Source of the DNA: Bacteroidota bacterium
Lineage (GTDB): Bacteria; Bacteroidota; Bacteroidia; Chitinophagales; Chitinophagaceae
Assembly (NCBI GenBank): GCA_026391455.1
Contig: JAPLEH010000066.1
Coordinates: 62,001-126,000 of the forward strand
Length of the DNA stretch: 64,000 bases
Direction: 5' to 3'
Each line of letters begins with the position of its first letter. The stretch's first letter is position 1. This document shows, one piece after another, positions 54,036 to 61,036 of this stretch. Both the position numbers and the translations under genes were made by a program. Under the pieces are notes generated by a model. It did not search any database, was not told the DNA's origin, and saw only the letters and a list, made by a program, of their open reading frames with translations.

Positions 54036-54395
54036 TTAATTGGTGGGAAAAGGAATTAAGGGTCTGATCTCAACCGTACTTTTGGGGTATTTTAAAATCG
54101 GGCAGGTCTTGCTCCATTCTTGTACTTCCTCCAATGAGGCAGCCTTGCAAATAAGATAACCGGAGACCAAAACGCTGTTCGCCTCTTTGTAGGGCTGCCC
54201 GTTGCTGGTTACTCCCGTATTATCCACAATGGAAGCATCATACCGAATGGGTGCGGTACTCACCAATTTTCCCTGCATGGCAATATTACCAATCCACCCC
54301 TGCCAACGGGGCATGTCTTCGGCCATGTCTTGTGCAGTTGTCAGATACCCGTTTTCTGAACTGGCATTACGGAATAATAAAAGATACTCTGTCAT
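54036..54395 (-). CDS. YCII-domain protein
   Basis: The 119-residue protein matches the YCII family: MTEYLLLFRNAS, WQGWIGNIAMQGKLVSTAPI, GYLICKAASLEEVQEWSKTCPIL. Members bind small ligands in a ferredoxin-like fold and often sit beside sigma factors or regulators. It is second in the operon after the Crp-type regulator, 79 bp downstream of it, and 11 bp before the DoxX gene. Confidence 0.85.
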   Translation of the reverse strand: MTEYLLLFRNASSENGYLTTAQDMAEDMPRWQGWIGNIAMQGKLVSTAPIRYDASIVDNTGVTSNGQPYKEANSVLVSGYLICKAASLEEVQEWSKTCPILKYPKSTVEIRPLIPFPTN

Positions 54396-54474
54396 TGTAT
54401 TGAAGTTTTAATAGTGAATGATGATGTAAAAATGCAACACACCATTTTCTTCAATGATGACAAAAGTCTATAAA

Positions 54475-55056
54475 TTACAATTGGGATTTTAACCGGCTGA
54501 AAACGTCTTTATTGATTCCGAGATAGGATGCAATGAGTTTGCTGGAAACCCTTGTCATGAGTTTGGGCCGCTTTTCCATCAGCCATTTTATTCTTTCCAG
54601 AGCGGAGAGTGCCACAAAAGTGTTGATCCGATAAACCGAGTTTGCGTAGGAAGTTTCCAGAATTTGCTTGTACACCTTGTCAAATTGCGGAACGGCTTGC
54701 ATCATTTGTTGAAAGCCTTGTTTGTCAATGGCCAGCAGTTGGCAGGGTTCAACCGTCCGGATGTTTTCCGTGGCCGGCTGTCCGCTTCCGAAACTCAATA
54801 ATTCCGAACACCAGGTGCCTTCTGTTACGATGTCACGGGTGGTTTCGTTCATATCGTTGTCGTAGGTAAACACCTGAAGGCAGCCTTTAGCGATAAAATA
54901 AACCTGTTTGCAAACTTCGCCTTGCTTAACCAGGTATTTATTTCGCTCTATTTCAAGGGGTTTGAAATGATTCAGGACAGTATCTAAATTATCTAAATCA
55001 GGACCGAGTCGTTCAATAATATGTTGTCGTAAAATATCTATCATGGAATAATTCAT
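54475..55056 (-). CDS. Crp/Fnr-family transcription regulator
   Basis: The 193-residue regulator has a cyclic-nucleotide-type sensor domain (residues 20-120; NKYLVKQGEVCKQVYFIAKGCLQVF, TEGTWCSELLSFGSG) and a helix-turn-helix at the end (SSKLIASYLGINKDVFSRLKSQ). The sensor lacks the conserved arginine/serine cAMP-pocket pattern typical of Crp, so the ligand is not known. It heads the operon with YCII and DoxX genes and may control it. Either ATG at 55056 or 55044 could start it. Confidence 0.88.
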   Translation of the reverse strand: MNYSMIDILRQHIIERLGPDLDNLDTVLNHFKPLEIERNKYLVKQGEVCKQVYFIAKGCLQVFTYDNDMNETTRDIVTEGTWCSELLSFGSGQPATENIRTVEPCQLLAIDKQGFQQMMQAVPQFDKVYKQILETSYANSVYRINTFVALSALERIKWLMEKRPKLMTRVSSKLIASYLGINKDVFSRLKSQL

Positions 55057-55131
55057 TCATTTTGCAACCAGTTACATTAGAGTATTTCTCTGCGAAAATA
55101 CTTTAACAAAAAAAATAAAATGTTTTGTATT

Positions 55132-55331
55132 CCTGGAATAAAAGACGCTATGTTGACAATACTGCTCTATCATTCCCAAATGATTGCGAGTTTTGGCTCT
55201 CCTCTATAAGTTCTATTGTCAGGACCGTAAGAACAATTTTGTCTATAATCAGAGTACTACCTTTTCTTGCAACTCTAATCATTTTTAAAGTTATATTATC
55301 CCATTTGGGGCCAATTTTAGTATTTACCTTT
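55132..55331 (-). pseudogene. Duplicated 3' end of the GldM-like gene
   Basis: This stretch copies 46005-46203 with about nine of ten bases the same, including 40 bp beyond the gene's stop codon. A missing G at about 55227 (GACCGTAAG here, GACCGGTAAG there) shifts the frame, and no start is present. It is a dead fragment. The 340 bp further right (to 55674) show nothing recognisable. Confidence 0.85.
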
Positions 55332-55674
55332 TACTTTAAAAGCAATCATCACCAATTTGGCCCGGCCTATCTTGCTCCATTGCTAATTGAACTTCCATTT
55401 CAGCGTTCACAACCTTTAATAGCTTGACTGCGAAAAGCGAAATACTCATATATGCAACTTTTATAAATTAGTGTTTCAAAATAACTATTTCACCTGCCGA
55501 TAATTGTTACTGAAAATGAAATTAAAAAAAAGTCACCTGACATTCAGCACTTGAACCAAACTCTAAGTTATAAACCGGGTTTTTCAACAAATACCCCTTT
55601 GAGGTCATTTACTCCAATATGTTTTAATTAATTCTGGCGTTTTATACAAAGCAATTTTGCTTTAAGTAGATTAG

Positions 55675-56277
55675 TTATGGGTGCATATTTTCTACGCACC
55701 AACTCCAAAATTCTATCCTCCGGTTAGGTTTGTTTATAATTGTGAAGTGTTCATTCAGTTTAAATTGGAATTCATGCGCAAAGTATCTTGCCAAGTCGTA
55801 ACCATAATATATTATATCGGTCTGGTGTACAGAAAAAATGGGATTACCTGCTTCGTTCGGTTCACTTGGAATATATCTATGACTAAAAACAGGAACCATT
55901 TGTGGAACAGCTGCAAAATAGGATTTTGCGATAGTAATCTGATCGTCCTTATTTTCAGGACATTCACCCCAGATACTTAACCATTCGCCATGTTTAATGT
56001 CCCATAAAATCCCTTCTAAAGGCCAGGCAAGAAGTTCTAATATGTAGTCTTCGGTTTTCTGGTCGTACAAACCCTTTCTCCAATCAACAAAAGCGTCACT
56101 AATTGGGAGTTGTAACTGCAAAAACTGTTTTAAGTCGGGTGGAAATTTTACCTTGAACTTATCTTCAGCATTCTCTACTTCAGAATCGGACAAGCCATCG
56201 GCGAAAACGACACCTTTTTGTCTCAGTAGATTGATTATTTGTTTTGTTTGAGGGATTGTCATGAAATTACAGTCCAC
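55675..56277 (-). CDS. SUKH (SMI1/KNR4) family protein
   Basis: The 200-residue protein has the SUKH core: FADGLSDSEVENAEDKFKVKFPPDLKQFL (residues 24-52), WPLEGILWDIKHGEWLSIWGECPENKDD and RYIPSEPNEAGNPIFSVHQTDIIYYGYD. SUKH proteins are commonly immunity proteins against contact-dependent or secreted nuclease toxins; no toxin gene is adjacent here, so it may be an orphan immunity gene. The 47 bp to the cytochrome-like gene hold no feature. Confidence 0.85.
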   Translation of the reverse strand: MDCNFMTIPQTKQIINLLRQKGVVFADGLSDSEVENAEDKFKVKFPPDLKQFLQLQLPISDAFVDWRKGLYDQKTEDYILELLAWPLEGILWDIKHGEWLSIWGECPENKDDQITIAKSYFAAVPQMVPVFSHRYIPSEPNEAGNPIFSVHQTDIIYYGYDLARYFAHEFQFKLNEHFTIINKPNRRIEFWSWCVENMHP

Positions 56278-56323
56278 AATAATATATGAACCCTTTTACT
56301 TATCCAAATAAAACACCTATCTC

Positions 56324-56662
56324 CTAGTTATTCGTGGCCCCCGCATCAATCCAGCATACAATAGCACTGAGTGCCGATGAACTCAGGCTTCCGTTTTCCG
56401 GCATGCTGCCATTCATTACCGACGCACGAATGGCCACCCGGTTGTTGTATATCTGGTTATAGCTTACCAGCGCACCTGGCCCTTTTGTACTGCCCGTACC
56501 ATGGCACCCGCTGTTGTACGAACAGGAACTTTGAAAGACCGGACTCACATCCGTTGTAAAGGATTTAGCGGTACTGCAATCCACATTAGCCAAATCTTTG
56601 TTTTTAGAACAGGCAAATAAAATAACTACCACCAACAATGCAAGAACAATTACTTTTTTCAT
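56324..56662 (-). CDS. Small lipoprotein with a cytochrome c-like CxxxxxCH motif
   Basis: The 112-residue lipoprotein (lipobox LLFAC, Cys18) is a close relative of the one at 1879-2241: both have TDVSPVFQSSC, C-x4/5-CH with GSTxGPGAL, GSMPENGSLSS, and CWIDAGATNN. Here the cysteines are five residues apart (C-SYNSG-CH). Haem binding by such a widened motif is uncertain. The two genes are far apart on opposite strands. Confidence 0.65.
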   Translation of the reverse strand: MKKVIVLALLVVVILFACSKNKDLANVDCSTAKSFTTDVSPVFQSSCSYNSGCHGTGSTKGPGALVSYNQIYNNRVAIRASVMNGSMPENGSLSSSALSAIVCWIDAGATNN

Positions 56663-56822
56663 AACAGAATTTTTAATAAGTGAATCCGTGTAAAACTCCT
56701 GATTGAGAAAATGAAAAAGTGTGAAAGTTTAGTGAAGTAAGGCGATGTATAGATAAATGAACGGAATGTGTCGGGGAATTGAAAAACTATTTTAGTTATT
56801 CAGCTTACCAATTTCAGTTACA

Positions 56823-56871
56823 CAATTGCCAAAGGCAATAAAATAAAAATGCGAGACTACAAGTCTCGCAT
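56823..56871. repeat. ATTGCC hairpin and GCGAGACT hairpin, copy 1
   Basis: ATTGCCAAAGGCAAT is followed by ATGCGAGACT-ACA-AGTCTCGCAT (56849-56871), a perfect 10-bp stem with ACA loop. Copies are at 56991-57040 and 60235-60282. Confidence 0.75.
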
Positions 56872-56990
56872 AGCAGCGTAGGTACATTTCATTTCTATAT
56901 ACCCAAAGTATAAAATGAATGCGATTTTTAGATTGTTCGGAGATCTTTCCACTTTCCACTTTCAATTTTCCACTTTCAAATAAACAATTG

Positions 56991-57040
56991 CTAAAGGCAA
57001 TAAAATAACTATGCGAGACTACAAGTCTCGCATAGTTATT
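56991..57040. repeat. ATTGCC hairpin and GCGAGACT hairpin, copy 2
   Basis: ATTGCTAAAGGCAAT plus a perfect 17-bp stem, AATAACTATGCGAGACT (57004-57020) with its complement at 57024-57040, and loop ACA. It ends 3 bp before the stop of the next minus-strand gene. Confidence 0.8.
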
Positions 57041-57043
57041 ACA

Positions 57044-57655
57044 TTAAAAAGAATAGTGCTTCAAGTATTCTGCCCTTGGGTTAATTGTCACCATATTTTC
57101 CAAGCCTGCCCACTCATAACCATATTCAATTGGTGCAACGGGATATTCAATGTCGTCCAATGAATATTGTTGCTCGTCAAAGCTTACAGGAAACGTAAAA
57201 CGCTCAATATATTGTCTGTCCAGCGTTGGAAGTAGTGCGTCAAATGCCCCCTTGTCAAACTTGTTGTAGTTATACAATAAAAAGTCGCCGAACATGCTGA
57301 AAACAATAGTTGCATACTCAAATGGCTGAATCGTTTGGTCAATATCCTCTCCTATAACAACCATTGTCGCCCATTTTTCAACCTTTTCAAATGTCCTAAA
57401 GCCCTTTTGTGAAAAATACAGCCTTCTGCCAGTCGCAAATGGACTTGTATACGGAAATTTCCTTTGGGGTATAGAAAATGAAAATGATAAGGTTAATTTA
57501 TAAATATACTTGTCACTTTGCAAGACCTTTGAAGGTTTCAATAAATTATCATTGATAAAGTCAAAGACATATTCACTCACTTTGTGCGAAACACGTGGCC
57601 TTGTTAAAAGACTTTTATAGTCTGGGTTAAAACTTCTTTGAATGATAAATGACAT
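57044..57655 (-). CDS. Cytoplasmic protein of unknown function
   Basis: The 203-residue product has no signal or membrane segment. It reads as a mixed alpha/beta fold (SEYVFDFINDNLLKPSKV, YKLTLSFSFSIPQRKFPY, EKWATMVVIGEDIDQTIQPFEYATIVF) with an acidic C-terminal half. No family was recognised. It is followed by a hairpin and preceded by the cassette-like region at 57890-58014. Confidence 0.5.
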   Translation of the reverse strand: MSFIIQRSFNPDYKSLLTRPRVSHKVSEYVFDFINDNLLKPSKVLQSDKYIYKLTLSFSFSIPQRKFPYTSPFATGRRLYFSQKGFRTFEKVEKWATMVVIGEDIDQTIQPFEYATIVFSMFGDFLLYNYNKFDKGAFDALLPTLDRQYIERFTFPVSFDEQQYSLDDIEYPVAPIEYGYEWAGLENMVTINPRAEYLKHYSF

Positions 57656-57832
57656 ATAAAATTGAATGGCCTGTCAAACTTAGGCCCAATAGTCATGGCT
57701 TTTCACAGTTGGGAAAATAATCACCTGTCCGCCTTGAACAAATCTAAATGTATAAATAAAAGCCGAAGTTTAGACCAACTGCCCGCAGCATTCCGACTGC
57801 CGAGTATGAAACGCAGGCACTGTAAGAAGACT

Positions 57833-57897
57833 AAATGCCCAGCCTAAAGAAATGTTCAGGGAGACACCTTGGGTAATCAAATCCTTATTCCGCCAAA
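57833..57897 (-). pseudogene. Short remnant of a membrane-protein gene (shared with 59147-59208)
   Basis: On the minus strand this piece encodes WRNKDLITQGVSLNISLGWA and is nearly the same as 59147-59208 (WRNKNLITQGVSLNVSLGWA), with two or three base differences. Flanking frames do not continue as a gene, so both are cut fragments. Confidence 0.6.
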
Positions 57898-58014
57898 GTA
57901 AAACGCTATACTACTGGCTGAACCCGGGTTTTAATGATAACTTTCAATTCCGATTGCTTATGGAATCTTCAGGGTTTGCGCTACGCAACCAATGAAGGCT
58001 TAGTTGTTAGCTTC
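57890..58014 (-). other. attC-like site after the gene at 58017-58787
   Basis: Minus-strand order: R'' GAAGCTAAC (58014-58006), AACTAAGCCTTCATTGG, a hairpin TTGCGTAGCGCAAAC, AGTAGTATAGCGTTTTAC and CTTTGGCGG. It matches the R''-L'' part of the site at 46723-46845. R'' fits the complement of its unit start at 58820-58812 in 7 of 9 bases. Confidence 0.6.
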
Positions 58015-58016
58015 AG

Positions 58017-58787
58017 CTATTTAGGCGTATACCATTCATACGCCGGGTTAGTGTCAAATGCTTTTATTTTAAGCACCCCTTTTCGCATAGCAAGATAAAT
58101 GTCTGCATTGTTAATCAATATGGAGGATGGATATAGCACACCCCAATATAAAGGTGATTTTAGAATTTCCGATACAGTAAACTCACTTCCAAATTTTAAT
58201 AAATACTGACTTGTCACAATGACTTTTTCATTGTTATAATCAGTAATCAGTGCCGGAGCTTCAATTAAATGCGTAAGCGATGTATATTTCCAAACTGTGT
58301 CGGACTTGAAGATTTCTAAAATTTGTCCTCTCTCTGATCCCAAATGAGCCAGGCCTTCAATTGCAAAGTATTTCGATTTGTATTCAAAAATAGTACGAAT
58401 GTTCAGATAGCGAGCTATCTCATAGCCGTCCAATCCGTCAGGTTTAATGAAATATAAACCACCTCCAAACTCTCCCTTGTTTAATCCAACCAAAAACCCG
58501 TCAGCCGTTTTTTTTACATATCTGTTCCCCCTAATTTCTTTAAGATTTTTAGCAATAAAATCAGGGGGAAATGGAAGGCTGTCTCCATTTTCCCTCTTGA
58601 AATCATTTTTTACAACTTCCCATTTCTCTCCTGACTTAGAAAAAATCCAATTGTCCGGAGAGTGGTTGGCCGTGTAAATTCTATCTCCCGTGGGCAGTGT
58701 GTCAATCTTCCAATTCGTTAAGTCAGGGACCTGGGCTCCACAAAGCTGATAAAGTGACAGAAAAAATAAAAGTGTCGTAATTTTCAA
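58017..58787 (-). CDS. Secreted protein of unknown function
   Basis: The 256-residue product has a signal peptide (residues 1-18, QLCGAQ). No family was recognised; repeated blade-like strings (WIFSKSGEKWEVVKN, RYVKKTADGFLVGLNKGEFGGGLYFIKPDGLDG, YFAIEGLAHLGSERGQILEIFKS) suggest a small beta-propeller. It has a cassette-like start and an attC-like site, so it belongs to a second, short cassette group. Confidence 0.6.
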   Translation of the reverse strand: MKITTLLFFLSLYQLCGAQVPDLTNWKIDTLPTGDRIYTANHSPDNWIFSKSGEKWEVVKNDFKRENGDSLPFPPDFIAKNLKEIRGNRYVKKTADGFLVGLNKGEFGGGLYFIKPDGLDGYEIARYLNIRTIFEYKSKYFAIEGLAHLGSERGQILEIFKSDTVWKYTSLTHLIEAPALITDYNNEKVIVTSQYLLKFGSEFTVSEILKSPLYWGVLYPSSILINNADIYLAMRKGVLKIKAFDTNPAYEWYTPK

Positions 58788-58811
58788 AGTATGAAAATGT
58801 ATAATATAGTT

Positions 58812-58955
58812 GAAAATAACATTTGAGACTTTGCAAAATGGGGAAATTTGAAAAAGTCCAACCCAAATTTAGCATAATAGTTTAAAAAAATTACAAAGGT
58901 CCATTAAGCAGGGCTGCCGCGATTTTGCCACAACCTCTTATCGGCTGTTATTTTG
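58812..58955 (-). other. attC-like site, 144 bp
   Basis: Minus-strand order: CAAAATAAC (R''), GGTTGTGGCAAAATCGCGG (L'', 58935-58917), a middle, CCCCATTTTGCAAAGTC (L', 58843-58827) and GTTATTTTC (R', 58820-58812). L'' and L' are an imperfect inverted repeat. It follows the broken gene at 58956-59210. Confidence 0.6.
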
Positions 58956-59210
58956 TCAATTTGCTTTCAATTCCTTTGTTACAGTCTTAACAAATTTCTC
59001 TTTATCCTTTTTCGCTTCTCTTATGGTGGCTTTTATGTCAGATGGAATGTCATAATATTTCTCTGACTGTAAGCTTCCCCAATAGTTGGTCACTTTGAAG
59101 TAGCGATTACTATATAGATTAAACTATACACCGCCACGAGTCCCAATGCCCAGCCTAAAGAAACGTTCAGGGAGACACCTTGGGTAATCAAATTCTTATT
59201 CCGCCATATC
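58956..59210 (-). pseudogene. Broken membrane-protein gene
   Basis: Two overlapping minus frames look like one gene with a frameshift near 59100. The upstream part reads WRNKNLITQGVSLNVSLGWALGLVAVYSLIYIVI (one helix) and stops at 59090-59092; the other frame, 58956-59123, reads NRYFKVTNYWGSLQSEKYYDI, then DIKATIREAKKDKEKFVKTV and ends KELKAN. The start is missing. The first part shares 62 bp with 57833-57897. Confidence 0.6.
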
Positions 59211-59220
59211 CCCCACTAAC

Positions 59221-59964
59221 TTATTCCTTAATTAATCGAATACAAACCCCAAATCGCATATCCAGTTCTTCAAATCCCAGCTCACCATTTTTACCAAATG
59301 ATGCAATTTTCCTTTTTGTATTGGTTGCATTCACATCTGAAGTTGCAAACCGGGCAATGGCTGATTGAAAATCCGGACCTCCGATTATTGTTGTACTTCC
59401 TGCAGGTCTCACCTCAAAACCAAAAAGATCTGTTCCATTTCCAATAGATACAACCCATCCTATTTTACTCTTTAAGACAGTAGCTTCATTTCCGGCATGC
59501 CCCTGACTTGCCAAATAGTTTTTTAACTCGATGAAATCCTGTTGTGTGGGTATCCGCCATCCGGGAATGGTAAGTTTTCCTGACTGAATGGCAAACTGAT
59601 TGTAGAATACACCATAATAATCAAAAGGCAAAGCAGTAGGATAAAGTTTATTCAAATCGATTGCCGGCGCCCATTGAAAGAGCATTTGTGGGTTGGTAGC
59701 GCTGTTCCAGGGAAATGTTGATGCATTCGGATTAAATGCTTTATACTCAGTGATAGGCGTATTATCATTCAAGCTGGTTGTCTTTAAGTTTTCCTTCATC
59801 CAAACCTGATTACCAATTTTAACGGTATTGTACACATTACCATTCACATCTTTAATCGTTACTGGCAAATCGTTTGGCAAATTATCGGGCACTTCATTGG
59901 CCTCTTTCTTACAAGAGATAAAAAGAACAGCTAAAACTGGCATTAAAAGGATTAGTTTTTTCAT
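59221..59964 (-). CDS. FISUMP-domain lipoprotein
   Basis: The 247-residue lipoprotein (lipobox FISC, Cys18) has the Fibrobacter succinogenes major paralogous domain: DVNGNVYNTVKIGNQVWMKENLKTT (about residues 38-62), YGVFYNQFAIQSGKLTIPGWRIPTQQDF and GFEVRPAGSTTIIGG, ending FGVCIRLIKE. The domain is common on secreted proteins of this phylum; the role is unknown. It is a single gene with a satellite repeat upstream. Confidence 0.88.
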   Translation of the reverse strand: MKKLILLMPVLAVLFISCKKEANEVPDNLPNDLPVTIKDVNGNVYNTVKIGNQVWMKENLKTTSLNDNTPITEYKAFNPNASTFPWNSATNPQMLFQWAPAIDLNKLYPTALPFDYYGVFYNQFAIQSGKLTIPGWRIPTQQDFIELKNYLASQGHAGNEATVLKSKIGWVVSIGNGTDLFGFEVRPAGSTTIIGGPDFQSAIARFATSDVNATNTKRKIASFGKNGELGFEELDMRFGVCIRLIKE

Positions 59965-59978
59965 ATTGGTTGATTTAA

Positions 59979-60030
59979 TGTACGGTGTACGAGACCGATT
60001 ATATTTTAGGTTTTAGAATTAAGATTTTAG
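59979..60030. repeat. TGTACGR satellite copy with TTTTAG tract
   Basis: TGTACGGTGTACGAG is followed by TATATTTTAGGTTTTAGAATT. The rest of the gap to 60234 contains nothing recognisable. Confidence 0.6.
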
Positions 60031-60234
60031 ATTTGTTGTATGGCATATTTTCCTATTAACAGTGTAATAACATTATGCCATTTTCATCTTTCCGCTACTT
60101 ACATACCGATATTAATTGAGGGAGGGTTGCCCGGGTTGCAAAATTTTATTATGGTGTACGCAACGAAATAAAAATGAAAGCGATTATGAGTGAGTAAAGA
60201 TTGTCCCTATTCTAAACACGGCCTGCATACACCA

Positions 60235-60282
60235 TTGCCAGAGGCAATAGAATAACTATGCGAGGCTACAAGTCTCGCATAG
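60235..60282. repeat. ATTGCC hairpin and GCGAGACT hairpin, copy 3
   Basis: ATTGCCAGAGGCAAT is followed by CTATGCGAGGCT-ACA-AGTCTCGCATAG (60256-60282), 12 bp with one G-T pair. It lies 33 bp from the stop of the ParE-type toxin gene. Confidence 0.75.
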
Positions 60283-60314
60283 CGGGGTGCAAAGCATAAG
60301 CTAAAGCAATATGA

Positions 60315-60596
60315 TTATTTAAGTATTCTTGCAGAATGGTGAATACGAATGATCGAAACTTGCGTTGCGGAAGTTTTGTAAATAATTCGGTAGTTACCCT
60401 GAATCAACTCCCGGATTGTTACATCCTCAAATTCAGGAACAACTCTCCCGGAATTAGGAAAGTTTTCTAACTGATCGGCTCTTAAAATAATTTTATCAAC
60501 CACACGTTCAGCATATACTTTCGAATCTCTTGAAATGTAATCATAAATGGATCTCAAATCTTCAAGGGCTAGCTCTGTCCAAACAATCTTTACCAT
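60315..60596 (-). CDS. ParE/RelE-type toxin
   Basis: The 93-residue protein matches the ParE-like toxins: VKIVWTELALEDLRSIYDYISRDS, RADQLENFPNSGRVVPEFEDVTIRELIQGNYRIIYK and IIRIHHSARIL. The ATG overlaps the end of the short antitoxin gene upstream by a few bases. ParE toxins inhibit gyrase, RelE toxins cleave mRNA on the ribosome; the sequence fits the ParE-like subgroup better. Confidence 0.92.
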   Translation of the reverse strand: MVKIVWTELALEDLRSIYDYISRDSKVYAERVVDKIILRADQLENFPNSGRVVPEFEDVTIRELIQGNYRIIYKTSATQVSIIRIHHSARILK

Positions 60597-60763
60597 TTTT
60601 TTACCAGCTCTTTAACCTTTGAATGAGCTACCGTTTTTTTCTTTTTTACCTGAGCTAATCCTTGTTCTACCTTTTCCACAAATACAAGCCTTTCCAAAAG
60701 CTCTTCCAGCTCAAATTGCTTTGGGAGCTCTTTTATTGTATCTATTACTTTGTCCCTTTTCAT
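60590..60763 (-). CDS. Short antitoxin of the ParE-type toxin
   Basis: The 57-residue product (MKRDKVIDTIKELPKQF to KVKELVKKW) is rich in Glu and Lys, predicted helical, and overlaps the toxin gene (stop at 60590-60592, toxin ATG at 60596-60594). Size, position and composition fit the small antitoxins that pair with this toxin group; no DNA-binding fold can be named. It is too short to stand out in ORF lists. Confidence 0.75.
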   Translation of the reverse strand: MKRDKVIDTIKELPKQFELEELLERLVFVEKVEQGLAQVKKKKTVAHSKVKELVKKW

Positions 60764-60859
60764 TTTTAAAAATTTTCTGCTATGTATTGATTTTTTTTAA
60801 AATCGGTAAATTTGAAAACATCAATTCAACACGTAAATTTATGATATTATAGGCACTTG

Positions 60860-61028
60860 AGATATTTTAGACCTGCCTGCCGGTTTACCTACCGTAATGA
60901 AATGCAGGTATGGTAGGCAAGATTTCGATTGGGGATTTTAGATTTTTCCGACGATGCCACCCCATTCATTTCCTGTAGGCAACCCTGCAGGCTATTAACC
61001 ATTCACCACCTGCCTGCCGGCAGGCAAG
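60860..61028. repeat. GC palindromes and TTTTAG tract
   Basis: ACCTGCCTGCCGG with TAGGCAAGATTTCGATT (60871-60926) and CCTGCCTGCCGGCAGGCAAG (61010-61029) recur at 629-649, 44308-44332 and 53477-53510. The gap upstream of the T9SS gene shows nothing else. Confidence 0.65.
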
Positions 61029-61036
61029 TTCACCAT

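Noticed and set aside
55125-55427. Plus-strand gene of 100 residues
   Set aside because: It is the antisense of the duplicated GldM-like 3' end and has no start context.
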